Shown: positions 25,939 to 35,132 of the stretch, piece by piece
How the letters are laid out: every line of letters begins with the position of its first letter
Position numbering within the stretch: position 1 is the stretch's first letter
Origin: Paludisphaera soli
Lineage (GTDB): Bacteria > Planctomycetota > Planctomycetia > Isosphaerales > Isosphaeraceae
Assembly: GCF_011064595.1 (NCBI RefSeq)
Contig: NZ_JAALJI010000015.1
Location: 1-64,000, forward strand
Direction of reading: 5' to 3'
Length of the DNA: 64,000 nt
Program-made: the position numbers and the translations under genes
Notes under the pieces: generated by a model
What the model was told of the DNA's origin: nothing
What the model saw: the letters and a program-made list of their open reading frames with translations, nothing else
Databases searched by the model: none

Positions 25939-27261
25939 ATCATGGCGGCCAACTCGTCGAAAACGCCGGCCCCGGCGTCGCGAGGTCGGGGGCCCGCGCC
26001 TTCGACGGCGCGACGGCCGATCTTCCGGCTCCGCGCGGATAACTCCTGGTTCCTGATCTGGGTCGCGGTCGCGGGCGGGCTTTCCATCCTGTTGGCGTTG
26101 GTCCTGCCCCTCGTGGCGTCGCGATCGGCCGATCCCGACGCCCTCTGGCGCGACGCCCAGCGCAGCCTGAGCGAGCAACGGATCGATGACGCCGAGCGGC
26201 TCCTCGGCCGCCTCACCGCGGCGCGGACCCCCCTGCCCCAGGACTGGATGCTGCGGGGCCAGGTGGAGGTCGCCCGCGGGCGCATCGACGAGGCCGTCGC
26301 CGCGCTGGAGAAGGTCGACGACTCCCACCCGGTCGCGGCCCAGGCCCGGCTGCTCGCCGGCCAGGTCGAGCTGCGCCGGGATCGGGCGCGATACGCCGAG
26401 CAAGCTTTGCTGGAGGCCCTGAGGCTGGACCCGAAGCTGGCCCAGGCGCGTCGCGAGCTGATCTACATCTACGGGATGCAGCTTCGCCGTCGCGAGCTTT
26501 GCGACCAGTTCGCCGCCCTGTCCGAGGTCGCGGCGCTGAAGTTCGAGAACCTGTTCCACTGGTTCCTGATGCGCAACTGCCAGTGGGAGGCGGGCGAGGT
26601 CGCCCAGACGCTCGGCCGCTACTTGGAGGCCGACCCCGACGACCGCGAGTCCCGATTGGCCCTGGCCGACAACGACCGCCGCCTCGGACTGTACGACGAG
26701 GCCGAGGAGGTGCTCGCCCCGCTCCCCGCCGACGACCCCCGGGCCCTGGCCCACCGCGTGATGATCCTGATGGACCGCCGCGAGGAGGACCAGGCCGAGG
26801 CCCTCCTGAACGAAGGCCCCGCCGACGACCCCGAGCTGGCGCGGCTCCGCGGCCGCGTGGCCCTCGCCCGCCGCGACGGGCCCGAGGCCCTGCGCTGGTA
26901 CCGGATGGCGTACGAGGCCGACCCGGGGAACCGCGACGCCGCCTTCGGCCTGATCAACGCCTACGAGCTTTGCGGCGAGCCCGAAAAGGCCGCGCCCGTG
27001 CGGAAGGCCGCCGAGGCGCTGGAAGCGTTCAACTCGCTGGTCCAGCGGATGGCGACCCCCGCCGGCCGCGCCGACCCCGCGCTCGTCAAGCAGGCCGTGC
27101 AGGTCTGCACCCAGGCCGGCTTGATCCCCGAGGCTCGCGCCTGGCTCAAGTTCGCGATCGGCCGCGACCCGCTCGACGCCGCCTCGCAACAGGCGCTTTT
27201 CCGCTTCAACCAGCAGCATCCGCAGTCGACGCGCGCTGCGGACGCCAGCCCTGAATCTTAA
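25939..27261 (+). CDS. Membrane-anchored TPR protein
   Basis: A 440-residue protein. After a basic, Pro/Ala-rich cytoplasmic tail comes one transmembrane helix (FLIWVAVAGGLSILLALVLPLVA, about 38-60), then about ten tetratricopeptide-like helix pairs through the C-terminus, for example ARYAEQALLEALRLDPKLAQA and GPEALRWYRMAYEADPGNRDA. TPR arrays bind partner proteins; no enzymatic motif was seen. I used the ATG at 25939 (GAGG about ten bases upstream). The frame is open far upstream but only as an antisense image of the metallopeptidase gene. The gene is divergent from the metallopeptidase. Confidence 0.82.
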   Translation: MMAANSSKTPAPASRGRGPAPSTARRPIFRLRADNSWFLIWVAVAGGLSILLALVLPLVASRSADPDALWRDAQRSLSEQRIDDAERLLGRLTAARTPLPQDWMLRGQVEVARGRIDEAVAALEKVDDSHPVAAQARLLAGQVELRRDRARYAEQALLEALRLDPKLAQARRELIYIYGMQLRRRELCDQFAALSEVAALKFENLFHWFLMRNCQWEAGEVAQTLGRYLEADPDDRESRLALADNDRRLGLYDEAEEVLAPLPADDPRALAHRVMILMDRREEDQAEALLNEGPADDPELARLRGRVALARRDGPEALRWYRMAYEADPGNRDAAFGLINAYELCGEPEKAAPVRKAAEALEAFNSLVQRMATPAGRADPALVKQAVQVCTQAGLIPEARAWLKFAIGRDPLDAASQQALFRFNQQHPQSTRAADASPES

Positions 27262-27310
27262 AAATACTCAATCAACCGGGCATTCGCCACCTTCTCGGCG
27301 TACCACCTCC

Positions 27311-27339
27311 AGGCTCGGCACGAGCCTTGCAAAAGGCTC
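27311..27339 (+). promoter_or_regulatory. Two mutually exclusive leader hairpins
   Basis: Segment AGGCTCG (27311-27317) pairs with CGAGCCT (27321-27327) over a 3-base loop. The overlapping GAGCCTT (27322-27328) pairs instead with AAGGCTC (27333-27339) over a GCAA tetraloop. The second hairpin ends five bases before the AGGAGGGAG ribosome binding site of the receiver gene. The shared middle segment makes the two folds exclusive. Confidence 0.45.
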
Positions 27340-27357
27340 ATAGCAGGAGGGAGTACG

Positions 27358-27864
27358 ATGCCAAACCGAACGACGGATCAGGCGCCGCCTGGGCGCTGCG
27401 TCTTGATCATCGACGACAATGAAGACCTGGCGCTGTCTCAGGCCAGTCTGCTGCAATACTACGGCTGCCGCGTGGAGGTCGCCCATGACGGATGGGAGGG
27501 GCTCCGGCTGGCGACCCAGAAGCCCCACGATATCGTGTTCATCGACATCGGACTGCCGGGGATGTCCGGCTACGAAGTCGTCCGCGCGATCCGATCCGCC
27601 CTGGCCGATCCTCCGATCCTGCTGGCTCAGACCGCCTACGGCCAGCCCGAGGACGTGCGGAAGTCGCAGGAGGCGGGCTTCGACGCCCACCTGATCAAGC
27701 CCGTGGACCCCAGCGAGATCATCCGCCACGTCCTGGACGGGCGCGACGCGCTGAATCGCCCGGGCCCGGGGGACGACGCCCCGCCCACGCCCCTCCCGCC
27801 CCGGAAACCCCGCGTCGATTCGGGATCGGGGCCGAACCGTTCCGAAGCCCGGCCCCGACCGTGA
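27358..27864 (+). CDS. Single-domain response regulator (CheY-like)
   Basis: A 168-residue protein made of one receiver domain plus a Pro/Arg-rich tail. The acidic pocket IIDDNED (D19, D20), phosphoacceptor D63 in VFIDIGLPGMSG, the conserved Thr region LLAQTAYG and Lys in HLIKPVD (about 113) are all present. No DNA-binding or enzyme output domain follows, so it should act by protein-protein contact or as a phosphorelay intermediate. The ribosome binding site AGGAGGGAG is the strongest in the neighbourhood. No histidine kinase is adjacent; in planctomycetes such receivers are often served by distant hybrid kinases. Confidence 0.9.
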   Translation: MPNRTTDQAPPGRCVLIIDDNEDLALSQASLLQYYGCRVEVAHDGWEGLRLATQKPHDIVFIDIGLPGMSGYEVVRAIRSALADPPILLAQTAYGQPEDVRKSQEAGFDAHLIKPVDPSEIIRHVLDGRDALNRPGPGDDAPPTPLPPRKPRVDSGSGPNRSEARPRP

Positions 27865-27939
27865 CCTGCGCTCGCCGATTGCGGAGTTCCAGGGCGGGCC
27901 GCACGCGCACGCGGGTCGACCCGACCTTGACTTCCGAGG

Positions 27940-28494
27940 CTAGCGGCGAGACACCCAGGAGTTGCCCTCGATCAGGAATCGCAGCGGCTCCAGGGCCCAC
28001 TCCTTCGCATAATCGACCCCGATTCGGGGCCTGGTCGCGATCGTAAACGCCTCGTCCGGCTCATCGGGCCGTGCGATCACCAGTTCCCCCGCCGAGAGGT
28101 CGTGCCCGTACAGGGTCAGGTCGATCGCCAGCGACCGGCACAGCCGGCCCGGCCCGTTGGTCGCCCCTTCGATCCCCGAGACCGGCTCCAGCGCCCGGAT
28201 CAGGACCGCCGACGAGTGCTCGCCTGGGCCCGTCACGGCGTTCAGGCAGTGGTACATGCCGTAGATCAGATAGACGTACGCGTACCCGGGCGGGCCGTAC
28301 ATGACGCTCGTGCGCCGCGTCTTCCCCTTGGTGGAATGCGCCGCAAGATCGGGCGGGCCGAGGTAGGCCTCGGTCTCGACGATCCGGCCGACCCGGGCCT
28401 CGCCGTCGAGGGTCCGCACCAGATTCATCCCCAGGAGGTCGGGGGCGACCTCCTTGGCGTTGCGGTCGTAGAAGCTCCTGGGCAATATGTCCAT
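27940..28494 (-). CDS. DNA-3-methyladenine glycosylase (AAG/MPG family)
   Basis: Base-excision-repair glycosylase removing alkylated purines. The N-terminus IVETEAYLGPPDLAAHS carries the catalytic Glu (about E42) and the intercalating Tyr (Y44); GYAYVYLIYGMYHCLNAVT and NGPGRLCRSLAI complete the AAG signature. At 184 residues it is a compact, single-domain form. The start ATG 28494 lies in an AT-richer stretch (GAACAGTTTAGCG), probably promoter-proximal. It is convergent with the receiver gene. Confidence 0.93.
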   Translation of the reverse strand: MDILPRSFYDRNAKEVAPDLLGMNLVRTLDGEARVGRIVETEAYLGPPDLAAHSTKGKTRRTSVMYGPPGYAYVYLIYGMYHCLNAVTGPGEHSSAVLIRALEPVSGIEGATNGPGRLCRSLAIDLTLYGHDLSAGELVIARPDEPDEAFTIATRPRIGVDYAKEWALEPLRFLIEGNSWVSRR

Positions 28495-28640
28495 GCGAAC
28501 AGTTTAGCGACCCTTGATCGCTCCCGGCAACGTCGTCTCCGAAATCGCGACGATTGTTGAACAGGTCTGGCCGGCGTCGTACCCTGGATCGCCCCCGACG
28601 CCGGGGGAATCGATTCCCGAAATCCAGGCGAGGGGCGACG

Positions 28641-30212
28641 ATGCCTGACTTGAGGCTCCGGACGGGTGCGGCGTTCTATCTCCTGACGGCCCTCTCGCTC
28701 TCGCTGGGCTGGGGGATTCGGGGGAATTTCGGGCACGAGTACGGGGCGATGATCCCGGGGGCGCTGGCGGCGATGGCCGCGGTGCTGCTCTCGGGGCGGC
28801 GCGACTGGTACGGGCGGCTGCCGTTCTTCGCGATGTTCGGGGCGTTGGGGTGGTCGTTCGGCGGAAGCATCTCCTACATGTGGGTGATCGGGTACACGCA
28901 TTCGGGGCATTCGCCCTCGGTGCTGTACGGGTTCGCCAGCCTCTTCGTCATCGGATTCCTCTGGGCGGCCCCCGGCGGCGCGGGGACGGCCCTTCCCGCC
29001 GAGGCGAGCCGCGACCGCCTGGTCGAGCTGTTTCCGCCGATCGCGGCCGTCTTTGCGGCCTGGCAAGTCCAGGGTCGGCTCCTCCAACCCTGGCTGCAAT
29101 CGCAGGGTTACAACCTCGACTGGTACGACTCGGACTGGCTGGGCGTGATCGTGGCGTTGGCGGCCACCCTCGCCTACGCGGGGACTCGGCGGCGGGTCGA
29201 CCGGGCCGCATCGCTCATCCTGTACATGACGATCGGATGGTTGATCGGATTCGTGACGCTCGTGCCGATCCTGGGCCTGCGCATGACGCCGCCGCGCGGC
29301 GACAACTGGGCCGGCTGCCTGGGCATGGTCGCGGGGATGCTCGCCTACTGCCTGCGCAACGAGTTGCCCCAGGTCGCGCGAGCGGCCGTCGTGACCGGCG
29401 TCGTGGGGGGGATCAGCTTCGCGGGTGCGTCGATGATCAAGCTGGTGGCGGTCACCAGCGGCTACAAGACGAACTGGCACAGCGTGCTGGAGCAGACGAC
29501 CGGTTTGATCAACGGCCTGGGGCTGGCGTTGGCCGTGGCGGCCCTGGCGAAGCGGGTCGGCAGGGTCGATGACGAGGTCGCGGTCCCGCCGTCGCGACGC
29601 TGGCCGGAGCGGTTGGCGGTGGCCTTCACCCTGCTTGCGATCCCGCTGGTGAACTTCCGCAAGAGCGTCGGCCACTGGGTGGACGTGCAGGCGGTGCCGG
29701 CCCTGATGTACGGCGTCCCGGCCGAGGGCTGGTTCGACCTGGGCTTCGCGATCCTGACGACGGCCCTGTTCATCCTGATGATCCGCCACGATCGCCGGCC
29801 CATAGCCGCGGTCCCCGAGTCGGCGCTCGGACGGGGCCAGTCGCTCTACCTGATGCTGCTGGCGATCGTCGTCGTCGGCAACTTCGGCAAGGCGGTGGTC
29901 AAGTTCGCGGATCAACGCCTGATCACCGAGGGCGTCGTCTACGCGAACGCCGTGATCTGCGCCCTGATCCTGCTGCTGGCTTCCCCCTCGCGCGACGAGT
30001 CGGCCGGTAGCTTCGAGGCCCCGACGCCCCGCGACCGCCCGGTGCGCTGGGGGCGGCTCGTCGCGATCGGCGTGCTGGCCTCGGTCCTGGCGATCCTGGC
30101 CGACTGGGCCATCGTCCGGGCGATCTACGGCGACCGTTTCGCCGGCCACGCCGGGCTGCATATCCGCTTCGGGCCCAATGCCACGGGCAACATCCCGACG
30201 AAACATCCCTGA
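28641..30212 (+). CDS. Polytopic membrane protein, unknown function
   Basis: A 523-residue protein with about 12 hydrophobic helices. The first segment (FYLLTALSLSLGWGIRGNFGHEYGAMIPG) contains conserved-looking Gly, Arg and His residues within the membrane, and a loop holds GYNLDWYDSDW. No transporter family signature is recognised; it may be a carrier or a polyprenyl-handling protein. I chose ATG 28641, with AGGCGAGGGG upstream; the earlier in-frame ATG at 28554 adds 29 Arg-rich residues with no protein character. It is convergent with the hydrolase that follows, ten bases between stops. Confidence 0.78.
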   Translation: MPDLRLRTGAAFYLLTALSLSLGWGIRGNFGHEYGAMIPGALAAMAAVLLSGRRDWYGRLPFFAMFGALGWSFGGSISYMWVIGYTHSGHSPSVLYGFASLFVIGFLWAAPGGAGTALPAEASRDRLVELFPPIAAVFAAWQVQGRLLQPWLQSQGYNLDWYDSDWLGVIVALAATLAYAGTRRRVDRAASLILYMTIGWLIGFVTLVPILGLRMTPPRGDNWAGCLGMVAGMLAYCLRNELPQVARAAVVTGVVGGISFAGASMIKLVAVTSGYKTNWHSVLEQTTGLINGLGLALAVAALAKRVGRVDDEVAVPPSRRWPERLAVAFTLLAIPLVNFRKSVGHWVDVQAVPALMYGVPAEGWFDLGFAILTTALFILMIRHDRRPIAAVPESALGRGQSLYLMLLAIVVVGNFGKAVVKFADQRLITEGVVYANAVICALILLLASPSRDESAGSFEAPTPRDRPVRWGRLVAIGVLASVLAILADWAIVRAIYGDRFAGHAGLHIRFGPNATGNIPTKHP

Positions 30213-30222
30213 CCTGGGCCGA

Positions 30223-30975
30223 TCAGTCGTCCGCGACCTCGTCCAGGAAGGCCGACGTCTCGGCGATCAGCCGGTCCCTGTCGCGGTCGAGGGCCGCCAG
30301 GTGGTCGCTGCGCGGCAGCATGACGAGCCGCTTCGCGCGCGAGCCGAGGCGGCCGTAAAGCCAGTCCGCGCGGGAGGGCTCGACGACCGTGTCGAGGCTC
30401 CCCTGGAGGATCAGGGTCGGGGCGTCGATCGCCGGGAGCGTCGGCTCGACCACCTCGATCAGCTCGAGCGCGGAGACGGCCGCGGCCAGGCTGAACGTGC
30501 GGAAGCGGTCGAGCGACGCGACCCGGGCCCGCGCGTCGGGGTCGCGCGCGGCGGGGCCGCGGCGGGGGATGTCGGGCCGGAACCTGGCGACCGCCCGCAG
30601 CACGCGCGAGGGCCGGAACGGCAGGCGGCTGGTGTAGCGGATCGCGAAGAAAGGGGCGATGAGCACGAGGCGGTCGACCGGCCGTCGGCTCGCCAGGTGG
30701 AGCGAGATCAGGGCCCCCGTCGAGAAGCCGACGACGCTCGCCGGGCCTCGTCCCGCCGTCAGGTCGTCGTACCAGGATTCCGCCGCGCGGGTCCAGTCGA
30801 CCCACGAGGACGGGGGCATGACCGGCCCCGGCCCCTCGTGCCCGGGGAGCGTCGGCGCGTCGACGCGGCGGCCCGACCGGCGGAGGGCGTCGATCAGCGG
30901 TTGCAGCTCATAAGGGCCGCCCCCCAGTCCGTGGATCGCGAGGCAGGCGGCGGGCTCGGGTCCTTCCGTCGTCAT
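30223..30975 (-). CDS. Alpha/beta hydrolase (monoacylglycerol lipase/carboxylesterase-like)
   Basis: A 250-residue cytoplasmic hydrolase. IHGLGGGPYELQPL is the oxyanion-hole region, VVGFSTGALISLHLA is the nucleophile elbow (Ser about 85), Asp in LQGSLDTVVEP and His in PRSDHLAALD complete the triad. The Gly-x-Ser-x-Gly core with Thr (GFSTG) and the small cap resemble bacterial Est30-like carboxylesterases. ATG 30975 is used with AGGAAAGG upstream; a GTG two codons earlier is equally placed. The substrate is not predictable. Confidence 0.82.
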   Translation of the reverse strand: MTTEGPEPAACLAIHGLGGGPYELQPLIDALRRSGRRVDAPTLPGHEGPGPVMPPSSWVDWTRAAESWYDDLTAGRGPASVVGFSTGALISLHLASRRPVDRLVLIAPFFAIRYTSRLPFRPSRVLRAVARFRPDIPRRGPAARDPDARARVASLDRFRTFSLAAAVSALELIEVVEPTLPAIDAPTLILQGSLDTVVEPSRADWLYGRLGSRAKRLVMLPRSDHLAALDRDRDRLIAETSAFLDEVADD

Positions 30976-31050
30976 CCTCACGGACCTTTCCTGGGGCCGA
31001 CGAAGTCTGCCTGGTCCCCTCGCGGACCGGACGCCTCGCCCTGGCCCATT

Positions 31051-32250
31051 CTAGCCGATCCTGGCGTGGGCGTCGGCCTGGCGGAGCGGGGTCGGCCGGG
31101 CGAGGAAGTGGGGTCGGCGGGACGCGGGGTCGAGGCCGAGTTCCCGGCGGGCCTCGGGGATGGCGCGTTCGAGGGCCTCGGCGAGGTCGCCGGCCGACCG
31201 GAACCGCGCCCTCGGGTCGCGGGCGGTGGCCCGCAGGAGGACGGGCTCGAACGCGGTCGGGAGGCCCGGGTCCACCGAACGGGGCGGTCGCGGGCGGGCC
31301 GTGGCCAGCGCCGTGGCGAGGGCGGGGAGCGGCACGTTGCGCACCGGGTCGTAGAGGCGGCCGAGGGTCAGGGTCTCGAACAGGGTCACGCCCATCGAGT
31401 ACACGTCCGAGAGGATCTCGTCGGCCGGGGCCTTCAGGAGGCGCTCGGGCGACATGTACATGGGAGTTCCCGCGCCGTCGCGCATCTGCTCGGTCGTGGC
31501 CCAGTCCAGGTCGCGGCCGAGTCCCAGGTCGCACAGGTAGACGCCGAACGGCCGACGACGCTCCAGCAGGATGTTCGCCGGCTTGACGTCGCGATGGACC
31601 ACGCGGTGCCGGTGGATGAAGTCGAGCGCCCGGGCGGCCCGGGCCAGCAGCCTGGCGGACTCCACGTAGTACCGGGGGTCGTCGAGGGTGACGAGGGCGT
31701 GGATCGGATCGGCCGCGTCGCCGGCCTTGTGGATGCGGCGCTCGTGGATCACGTCCTGGAGCGTGGCGGCCTCGACGAAGGGCATCGCCATGTAGAAGCA
31801 GCCGTCGACCTCGCCGGCGTCGACCACCCGGAGCAGCGACGGCCCGTCGAGCCGCGCGCCGCGCTCGGCCTCGCGGCGGAACTGGGCGAGCCGCCGGGGG
31901 TGGATGGAGAGCCCGGGGTTGAGGATCTTGAGCGCGACCACGCGGCTCCGGCCCTCTCCGCGGACGGCCTTCCAGACCTCGCCCTGGGCCCCGCGCCCCA
32001 GGCGGGCGAGCAGCCGATACGGGCCGATCCGCTGGAACGGCCGCAGCCGCGAGGCGGGCGGGGGCGGGGCCGGGGCGATCGGGCCTCGCCGGGCGCCGAT
32101 CGACGTCGCGTCGAGGCCGCTCGACTCGTCCAGCGGCTGCGAGATCAGGATGTGGGTCAAGGCGGAGGGCGTCGCCGAGAAGGCGTCGTCCACGCCCGGA
32201 TGATGCTCCCGCGAGACCTCGTCCGCCGGGGATTCCTTCGCGACGATCAT
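31051..32250 (-). CDS. Hanks-type Ser/Thr protein kinase
   Basis: A 399-residue soluble kinase. A low-complexity N-terminus (about 90 residues) precedes the domain. Its glycine loop LGRGAQGEVW, VALKIL lysine, FRREAERGARL helix C, HRDVKPANILL loop, DLG (in CDLGLGRDLD), YMSPERL and DVYSMGVTLFETL are all intact, so it should be active. No transmembrane or sensor domain follows; the C-terminus is short and basic. I chose ATG 32250, which follows AGGAAGGG; the frame is open to 32373 with Gly/Arg-rich sequence. Planctomycetes have many such kinases and the target is unknown. Confidence 0.88.
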   Translation of the reverse strand: MIVAKESPADEVSREHHPGVDDAFSATPSALTHILISQPLDESSGLDATSIGARRGPIAPAPPPPASRLRPFQRIGPYRLLARLGRGAQGEVWKAVRGEGRSRVVALKILNPGLSIHPRRLAQFRREAERGARLDGPSLLRVVDAGEVDGCFYMAMPFVEAATLQDVIHERRIHKAGDAADPIHALVTLDDPRYYVESARLLARAARALDFIHRHRVVHRDVKPANILLERRRPFGVYLCDLGLGRDLDWATTEQMRDGAGTPMYMSPERLLKAPADEILSDVYSMGVTLFETLTLGRLYDPVRNVPLPALATALATARPRPPRSVDPGLPTAFEPVLLRATARDPRARFRSAGDLAEALERAIPEARRELGLDPASRRPHFLARPTPLRQADAHARIG

Positions 32251-32519
32251 GGTTCTCGTGCCCTTCCTGATGGATTCTTCGTCCCGGCCGCCACGCCCGC
32301 CGGCTCCACTCAACGCTAGGCCCGGTTTGGAGGGCCCGCGCCCGGGCCGTGACGCATGTTGCCGGGATTCCACGACGGTCGAAATCCGGCTCGCATCCGT
32401 CGCGTGACGGCCTATGTTGCCAGCCGATGGCGTCGGCCCCGCGGGCCGCGTACGATGGACCCCCCTGTCGCGAGGCTGAGGGTCGTCGGGTCGAATCGTC
32501 GGGTGGGAGCGGGATCGAA

Positions 32520-34010
32520 ATGAGCGAGCAGGCGCACGAGCACGAGCCGGAGGGACACGACCTCTACGCCACGCCGGTCGACGCGGTCGAGGAACCGCCG
32601 CGCACGCTGGTCACGGCGCTCGGCCGGATCGGCCCTGGCCTGATCCTGGCGGCGGCGATCGTCGGCACCGGCGAGCTGATCAACACGACCGGCCTCGGCG
32701 CCAAGGCCGGGTTCACCCTCCTCTGGCTGATCCTGGCGAGCTGCGTGGTCAAGGTATTCGTCCAGGTCGAGCTGGGGCGGTACGCGATCGTCCACGGCAA
32801 GACGACGCTCGCGGCCTTCGACACGCTTCCCGGCCCCCGGCTGGGGGCCTCGTGGATCTGCTGGCTCTGGCTGATCATGATGCTGGCGACCCAGGCGCAG
32901 ATCGCGGCGATGGAAGGGACCGTGGGCCAGGCGGCGCACATGGCCTTCCCCGCCGCCTCCGACGCCATGGCCGACGCCGTGGGCGCGGTCGTCCCCTCGT
33001 GGGGGGCGTTCCTCAAGACCCGCGAGGAATACATCTGGGCCGGCCTGACGACGATCGCGGCGGCCGCCTTGCTGCTGTCCGGCGGCTACAAGCGGATCGA
33101 ACGGATCACGACGATCCTGGTGGCCGCCGTGACCCTCTTCACGGTCGCCAGCGTGGTCATCCTGCAGTGGACGACGTTCCGCATCGGCCTGCCCGACCTG
33201 GCCTCGGGCTTCACGTTCGCCCTGCCGGCGACCGCCGTGGGGCTGGCCTTCTCGGCCTTCGGCATCACCGGCGTGGGGGCCGCCGAACTCGTGGCCTATC
33301 CTTATTGGTGCATCGAGAAGGGCTACGCCAAATTCGTCGGCCCCAAACCGGCGAGCGACGACGCCCGATGGGTCGACCGGGCCCGGGGCTGGACCCGCGT
33401 GATGCAGCTCGACGCCTGGGTCAGCATGCTCGTCTTCACGATCGCCACGGTCGCGTTCTACCTGCTGGGCGCGGCGGTGCTGCACCCCCAGGGGCTCGAC
33501 CCCAAGGGGCCCGAGATGATCCCGACCCTGGCGCGGATGTACCTCGGCCCGCTCGAAGGGACGCCGCTGGCCTCGCTGCGGGGCGGCGTGCGCGTCGCCT
33601 TCCTGCTGGGGGCGTGGGCCGTGCTGTTCAAGACGCTGTACGTCGCGACCGCCGCCAACAGCCGCCTCACGGTCGACTTCCTGAACTTGACCGGCATCTG
33701 GCGGCCCGAGGGCGACGCCGGCCGTGAACGCGCCGTGAAGGTCTTCTGCGTCGTCTACCCGGCGCTAGCCCTGGCTCTCTACTATGCGGTCCGCGAGCCC
33801 CTGGGCCTGGTGAAGGCCGGCGGCGTGGCCCAGGGGATGATGTTGCCCCTGATCGCCGGCGCCGTCATCTACCTCCGCCGCCGCGACGACGACCCCCGCG
33901 TCGGCCCCTCGCGCCTGAGCGACACGTTCACCTGGATCGCCTTCCTCGCCATCACGATCGTCGCCGGCTACAGCGCGTTCGACCTGGCGAGAAGTCTCGT
34001 CGCGGCGTGA
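32520..34010 (+). CDS. Nramp-family transporter lacking the DPGN metal motif
   Basis: A 496-residue inner-membrane protein with 11-12 helices. The opening helix IGPGLILAAAIVGTGELINT aligns with Nramp helix 1, but the metal-binding DPGN is GTGE (about 49-52), and the helix 6 MPH region reads AELVAYPYW. It therefore belongs to the Nramp-related branch and may not carry Mn2+ or Fe2+. The start ATG 32520 lacks a clear Shine-Dalgarno sequence. The following gene begins in a GTGA overlap with its stop. Confidence 0.82.
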   Translation: MSEQAHEHEPEGHDLYATPVDAVEEPPRTLVTALGRIGPGLILAAAIVGTGELINTTGLGAKAGFTLLWLILASCVVKVFVQVELGRYAIVHGKTTLAAFDTLPGPRLGASWICWLWLIMMLATQAQIAAMEGTVGQAAHMAFPAASDAMADAVGAVVPSWGAFLKTREEYIWAGLTTIAAAALLLSGGYKRIERITTILVAAVTLFTVASVVILQWTTFRIGLPDLASGFTFALPATAVGLAFSAFGITGVGAAELVAYPYWCIEKGYAKFVGPKPASDDARWVDRARGWTRVMQLDAWVSMLVFTIATVAFYLLGAAVLHPQGLDPKGPEMIPTLARMYLGPLEGTPLASLRGGVRVAFLLGAWAVLFKTLYVATAANSRLTVDFLNLTGIWRPEGDAGRERAVKVFCVVYPALALALYYAVREPLGLVKAGGVAQGMMLPLIAGAVIYLRRRDDDPRVGPSRLSDTFTWIAFLAITIVAGYSAFDLARSLVAA

Positions 34011-35110
34011 GCGGGGATGACCGGGCCTCACTCCGGAATCCGGGGCCAAGATCGATGACTGCAGCGGAACAGGATTCGGCCTCATCGGGCGAGACGTCGG
34101 CCGGCCCGTCGTCCACCGGGGCGATGAGCCGGTGGACCGTCCGGGCGATTCGGGCCGCCGGTTGGGGCGCCGCCGCCCTGGCCTCGCTCGGCTTCGCCGG
34201 GGCGGTGGCCGGCGCGGCCGATCTGGCCTCACATTTCCGGGTCGCCTACGCGCTGGCGATGATCCCGGCGATCGCCACCTACACCGTGCGACCGAGACGC
34301 GCGTGGCGGCGAGCCGCGATCCTGGGGCTCGTCCTCTTGCTCGACTCCGCGGCGATCGTCGTGCTGTACCTGCCCGTCCGGGACGCCCTCGATCCGGGAT
34401 CGAAGCAGACCCCGATCCGCTTGCTCCAGTTCAACACGTGGCCGAAGAATCCGCGCGACCACGAAGTTCTCGCTCTCGTCAGGTCGGAGCGGGCGGACGT
34501 GGTCTCGCTCCAGGAGACCAGCCATTCGCTCCGCGAGGCCGTCGGACGTGAACTCTCGGACCTCTACGACATCCTCTCGGCCGACTCCGAGATGCTCCTG
34601 ATCCGGCGCGACGAGCCAGGGATCCGGATGCGAGATCACGACCGGCACCCCCTCCCCGGCGGTCTCCAGGCCATCTCGGCCGGGCTGGAGATCGGGGGGC
34701 GTGAGGTCTCCGTGCTGAGCCTCCACGCCATGGCCCCGGTCGGGCTCGCCCGGGCGGCGATCCGCGACGCCCAATTCGAGTGGGTCGCCCGATGGCGCCG
34801 CGCCCAGCCCGGCCCCGTGATCGTCCTGGGCGACCTCAACGCCACCCCCTGGTCGTCTCCTTTCGGCCGCCTCCTCCGCGAGGGAGGACGGATCGACTCC
34901 ACGCGAGGGTTCGGCGTGCAGCCGACCTGGAGGACGAGCTATGGGCCCTTGAGCGGCCCCCTGGCCTGGCCGGTGCAGATCCCGATCGACCACTGCCTGC
35001 ACTCGGCGGGGTTCGTGACCCTGGACCGCAAGACCGGTCCGGCGTGCGGATCGAATCACTTCCCGCTGCTCGTCACCCTCGGATGCACCGAGACCGCGCA
35101 GCCTGATTGA
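34007..35110 (+). CDS. Membrane-anchored endonuclease/exonuclease/phosphatase-family protein
   Basis: A 367-residue protein with two to three N-terminal hydrophobic helices (about 48-120) followed by an EEP domain: LLQFNTWPKNP, VVSLQETSHS with the metal-binding Glu, VIVLGDLNATPWSSPF with Asp and Asn, and the final SNHFPLLVTL with the catalytic His. The layout (helices, then EEP) matches YafD-like proteins; the substrate could be nucleic acid, phospholipid head group or phosphoinositide-like. The GTG start overlaps the previous stop, suggesting coupling; ATG 34055 is the alternative. It is convergent with the zinc-ribbon gene 22 bases on. Confidence 0.8.
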   Translation: MSGDDRASLRNPGPRSMTAAEQDSASSGETSAGPSSTGAMSRWTVRAIRAAGWGAAALASLGFAGAVAGAADLASHFRVAYALAMIPAIATYTVRPRRAWRRAAILGLVLLLDSAAIVVLYLPVRDALDPGSKQTPIRLLQFNTWPKNPRDHEVLALVRSERADVVSLQETSHSLREAVGRELSDLYDILSADSEMLLIRRDEPGIRMRDHDRHPLPGGLQAISAGLEIGGREVSVLSLHAMAPVGLARAAIRDAQFEWVARWRRAQPGPVIVLGDLNATPWSSPFGRLLREGGRIDSTRGFGVQPTWRTSYGPLSGPLAWPVQIPIDHCLHSAGFVTLDRKTGPACGSNHFPLLVTLGCTETAQPD

Positions 35111-35132
35111 GAGACCGGCCGGAACGCCGGCG

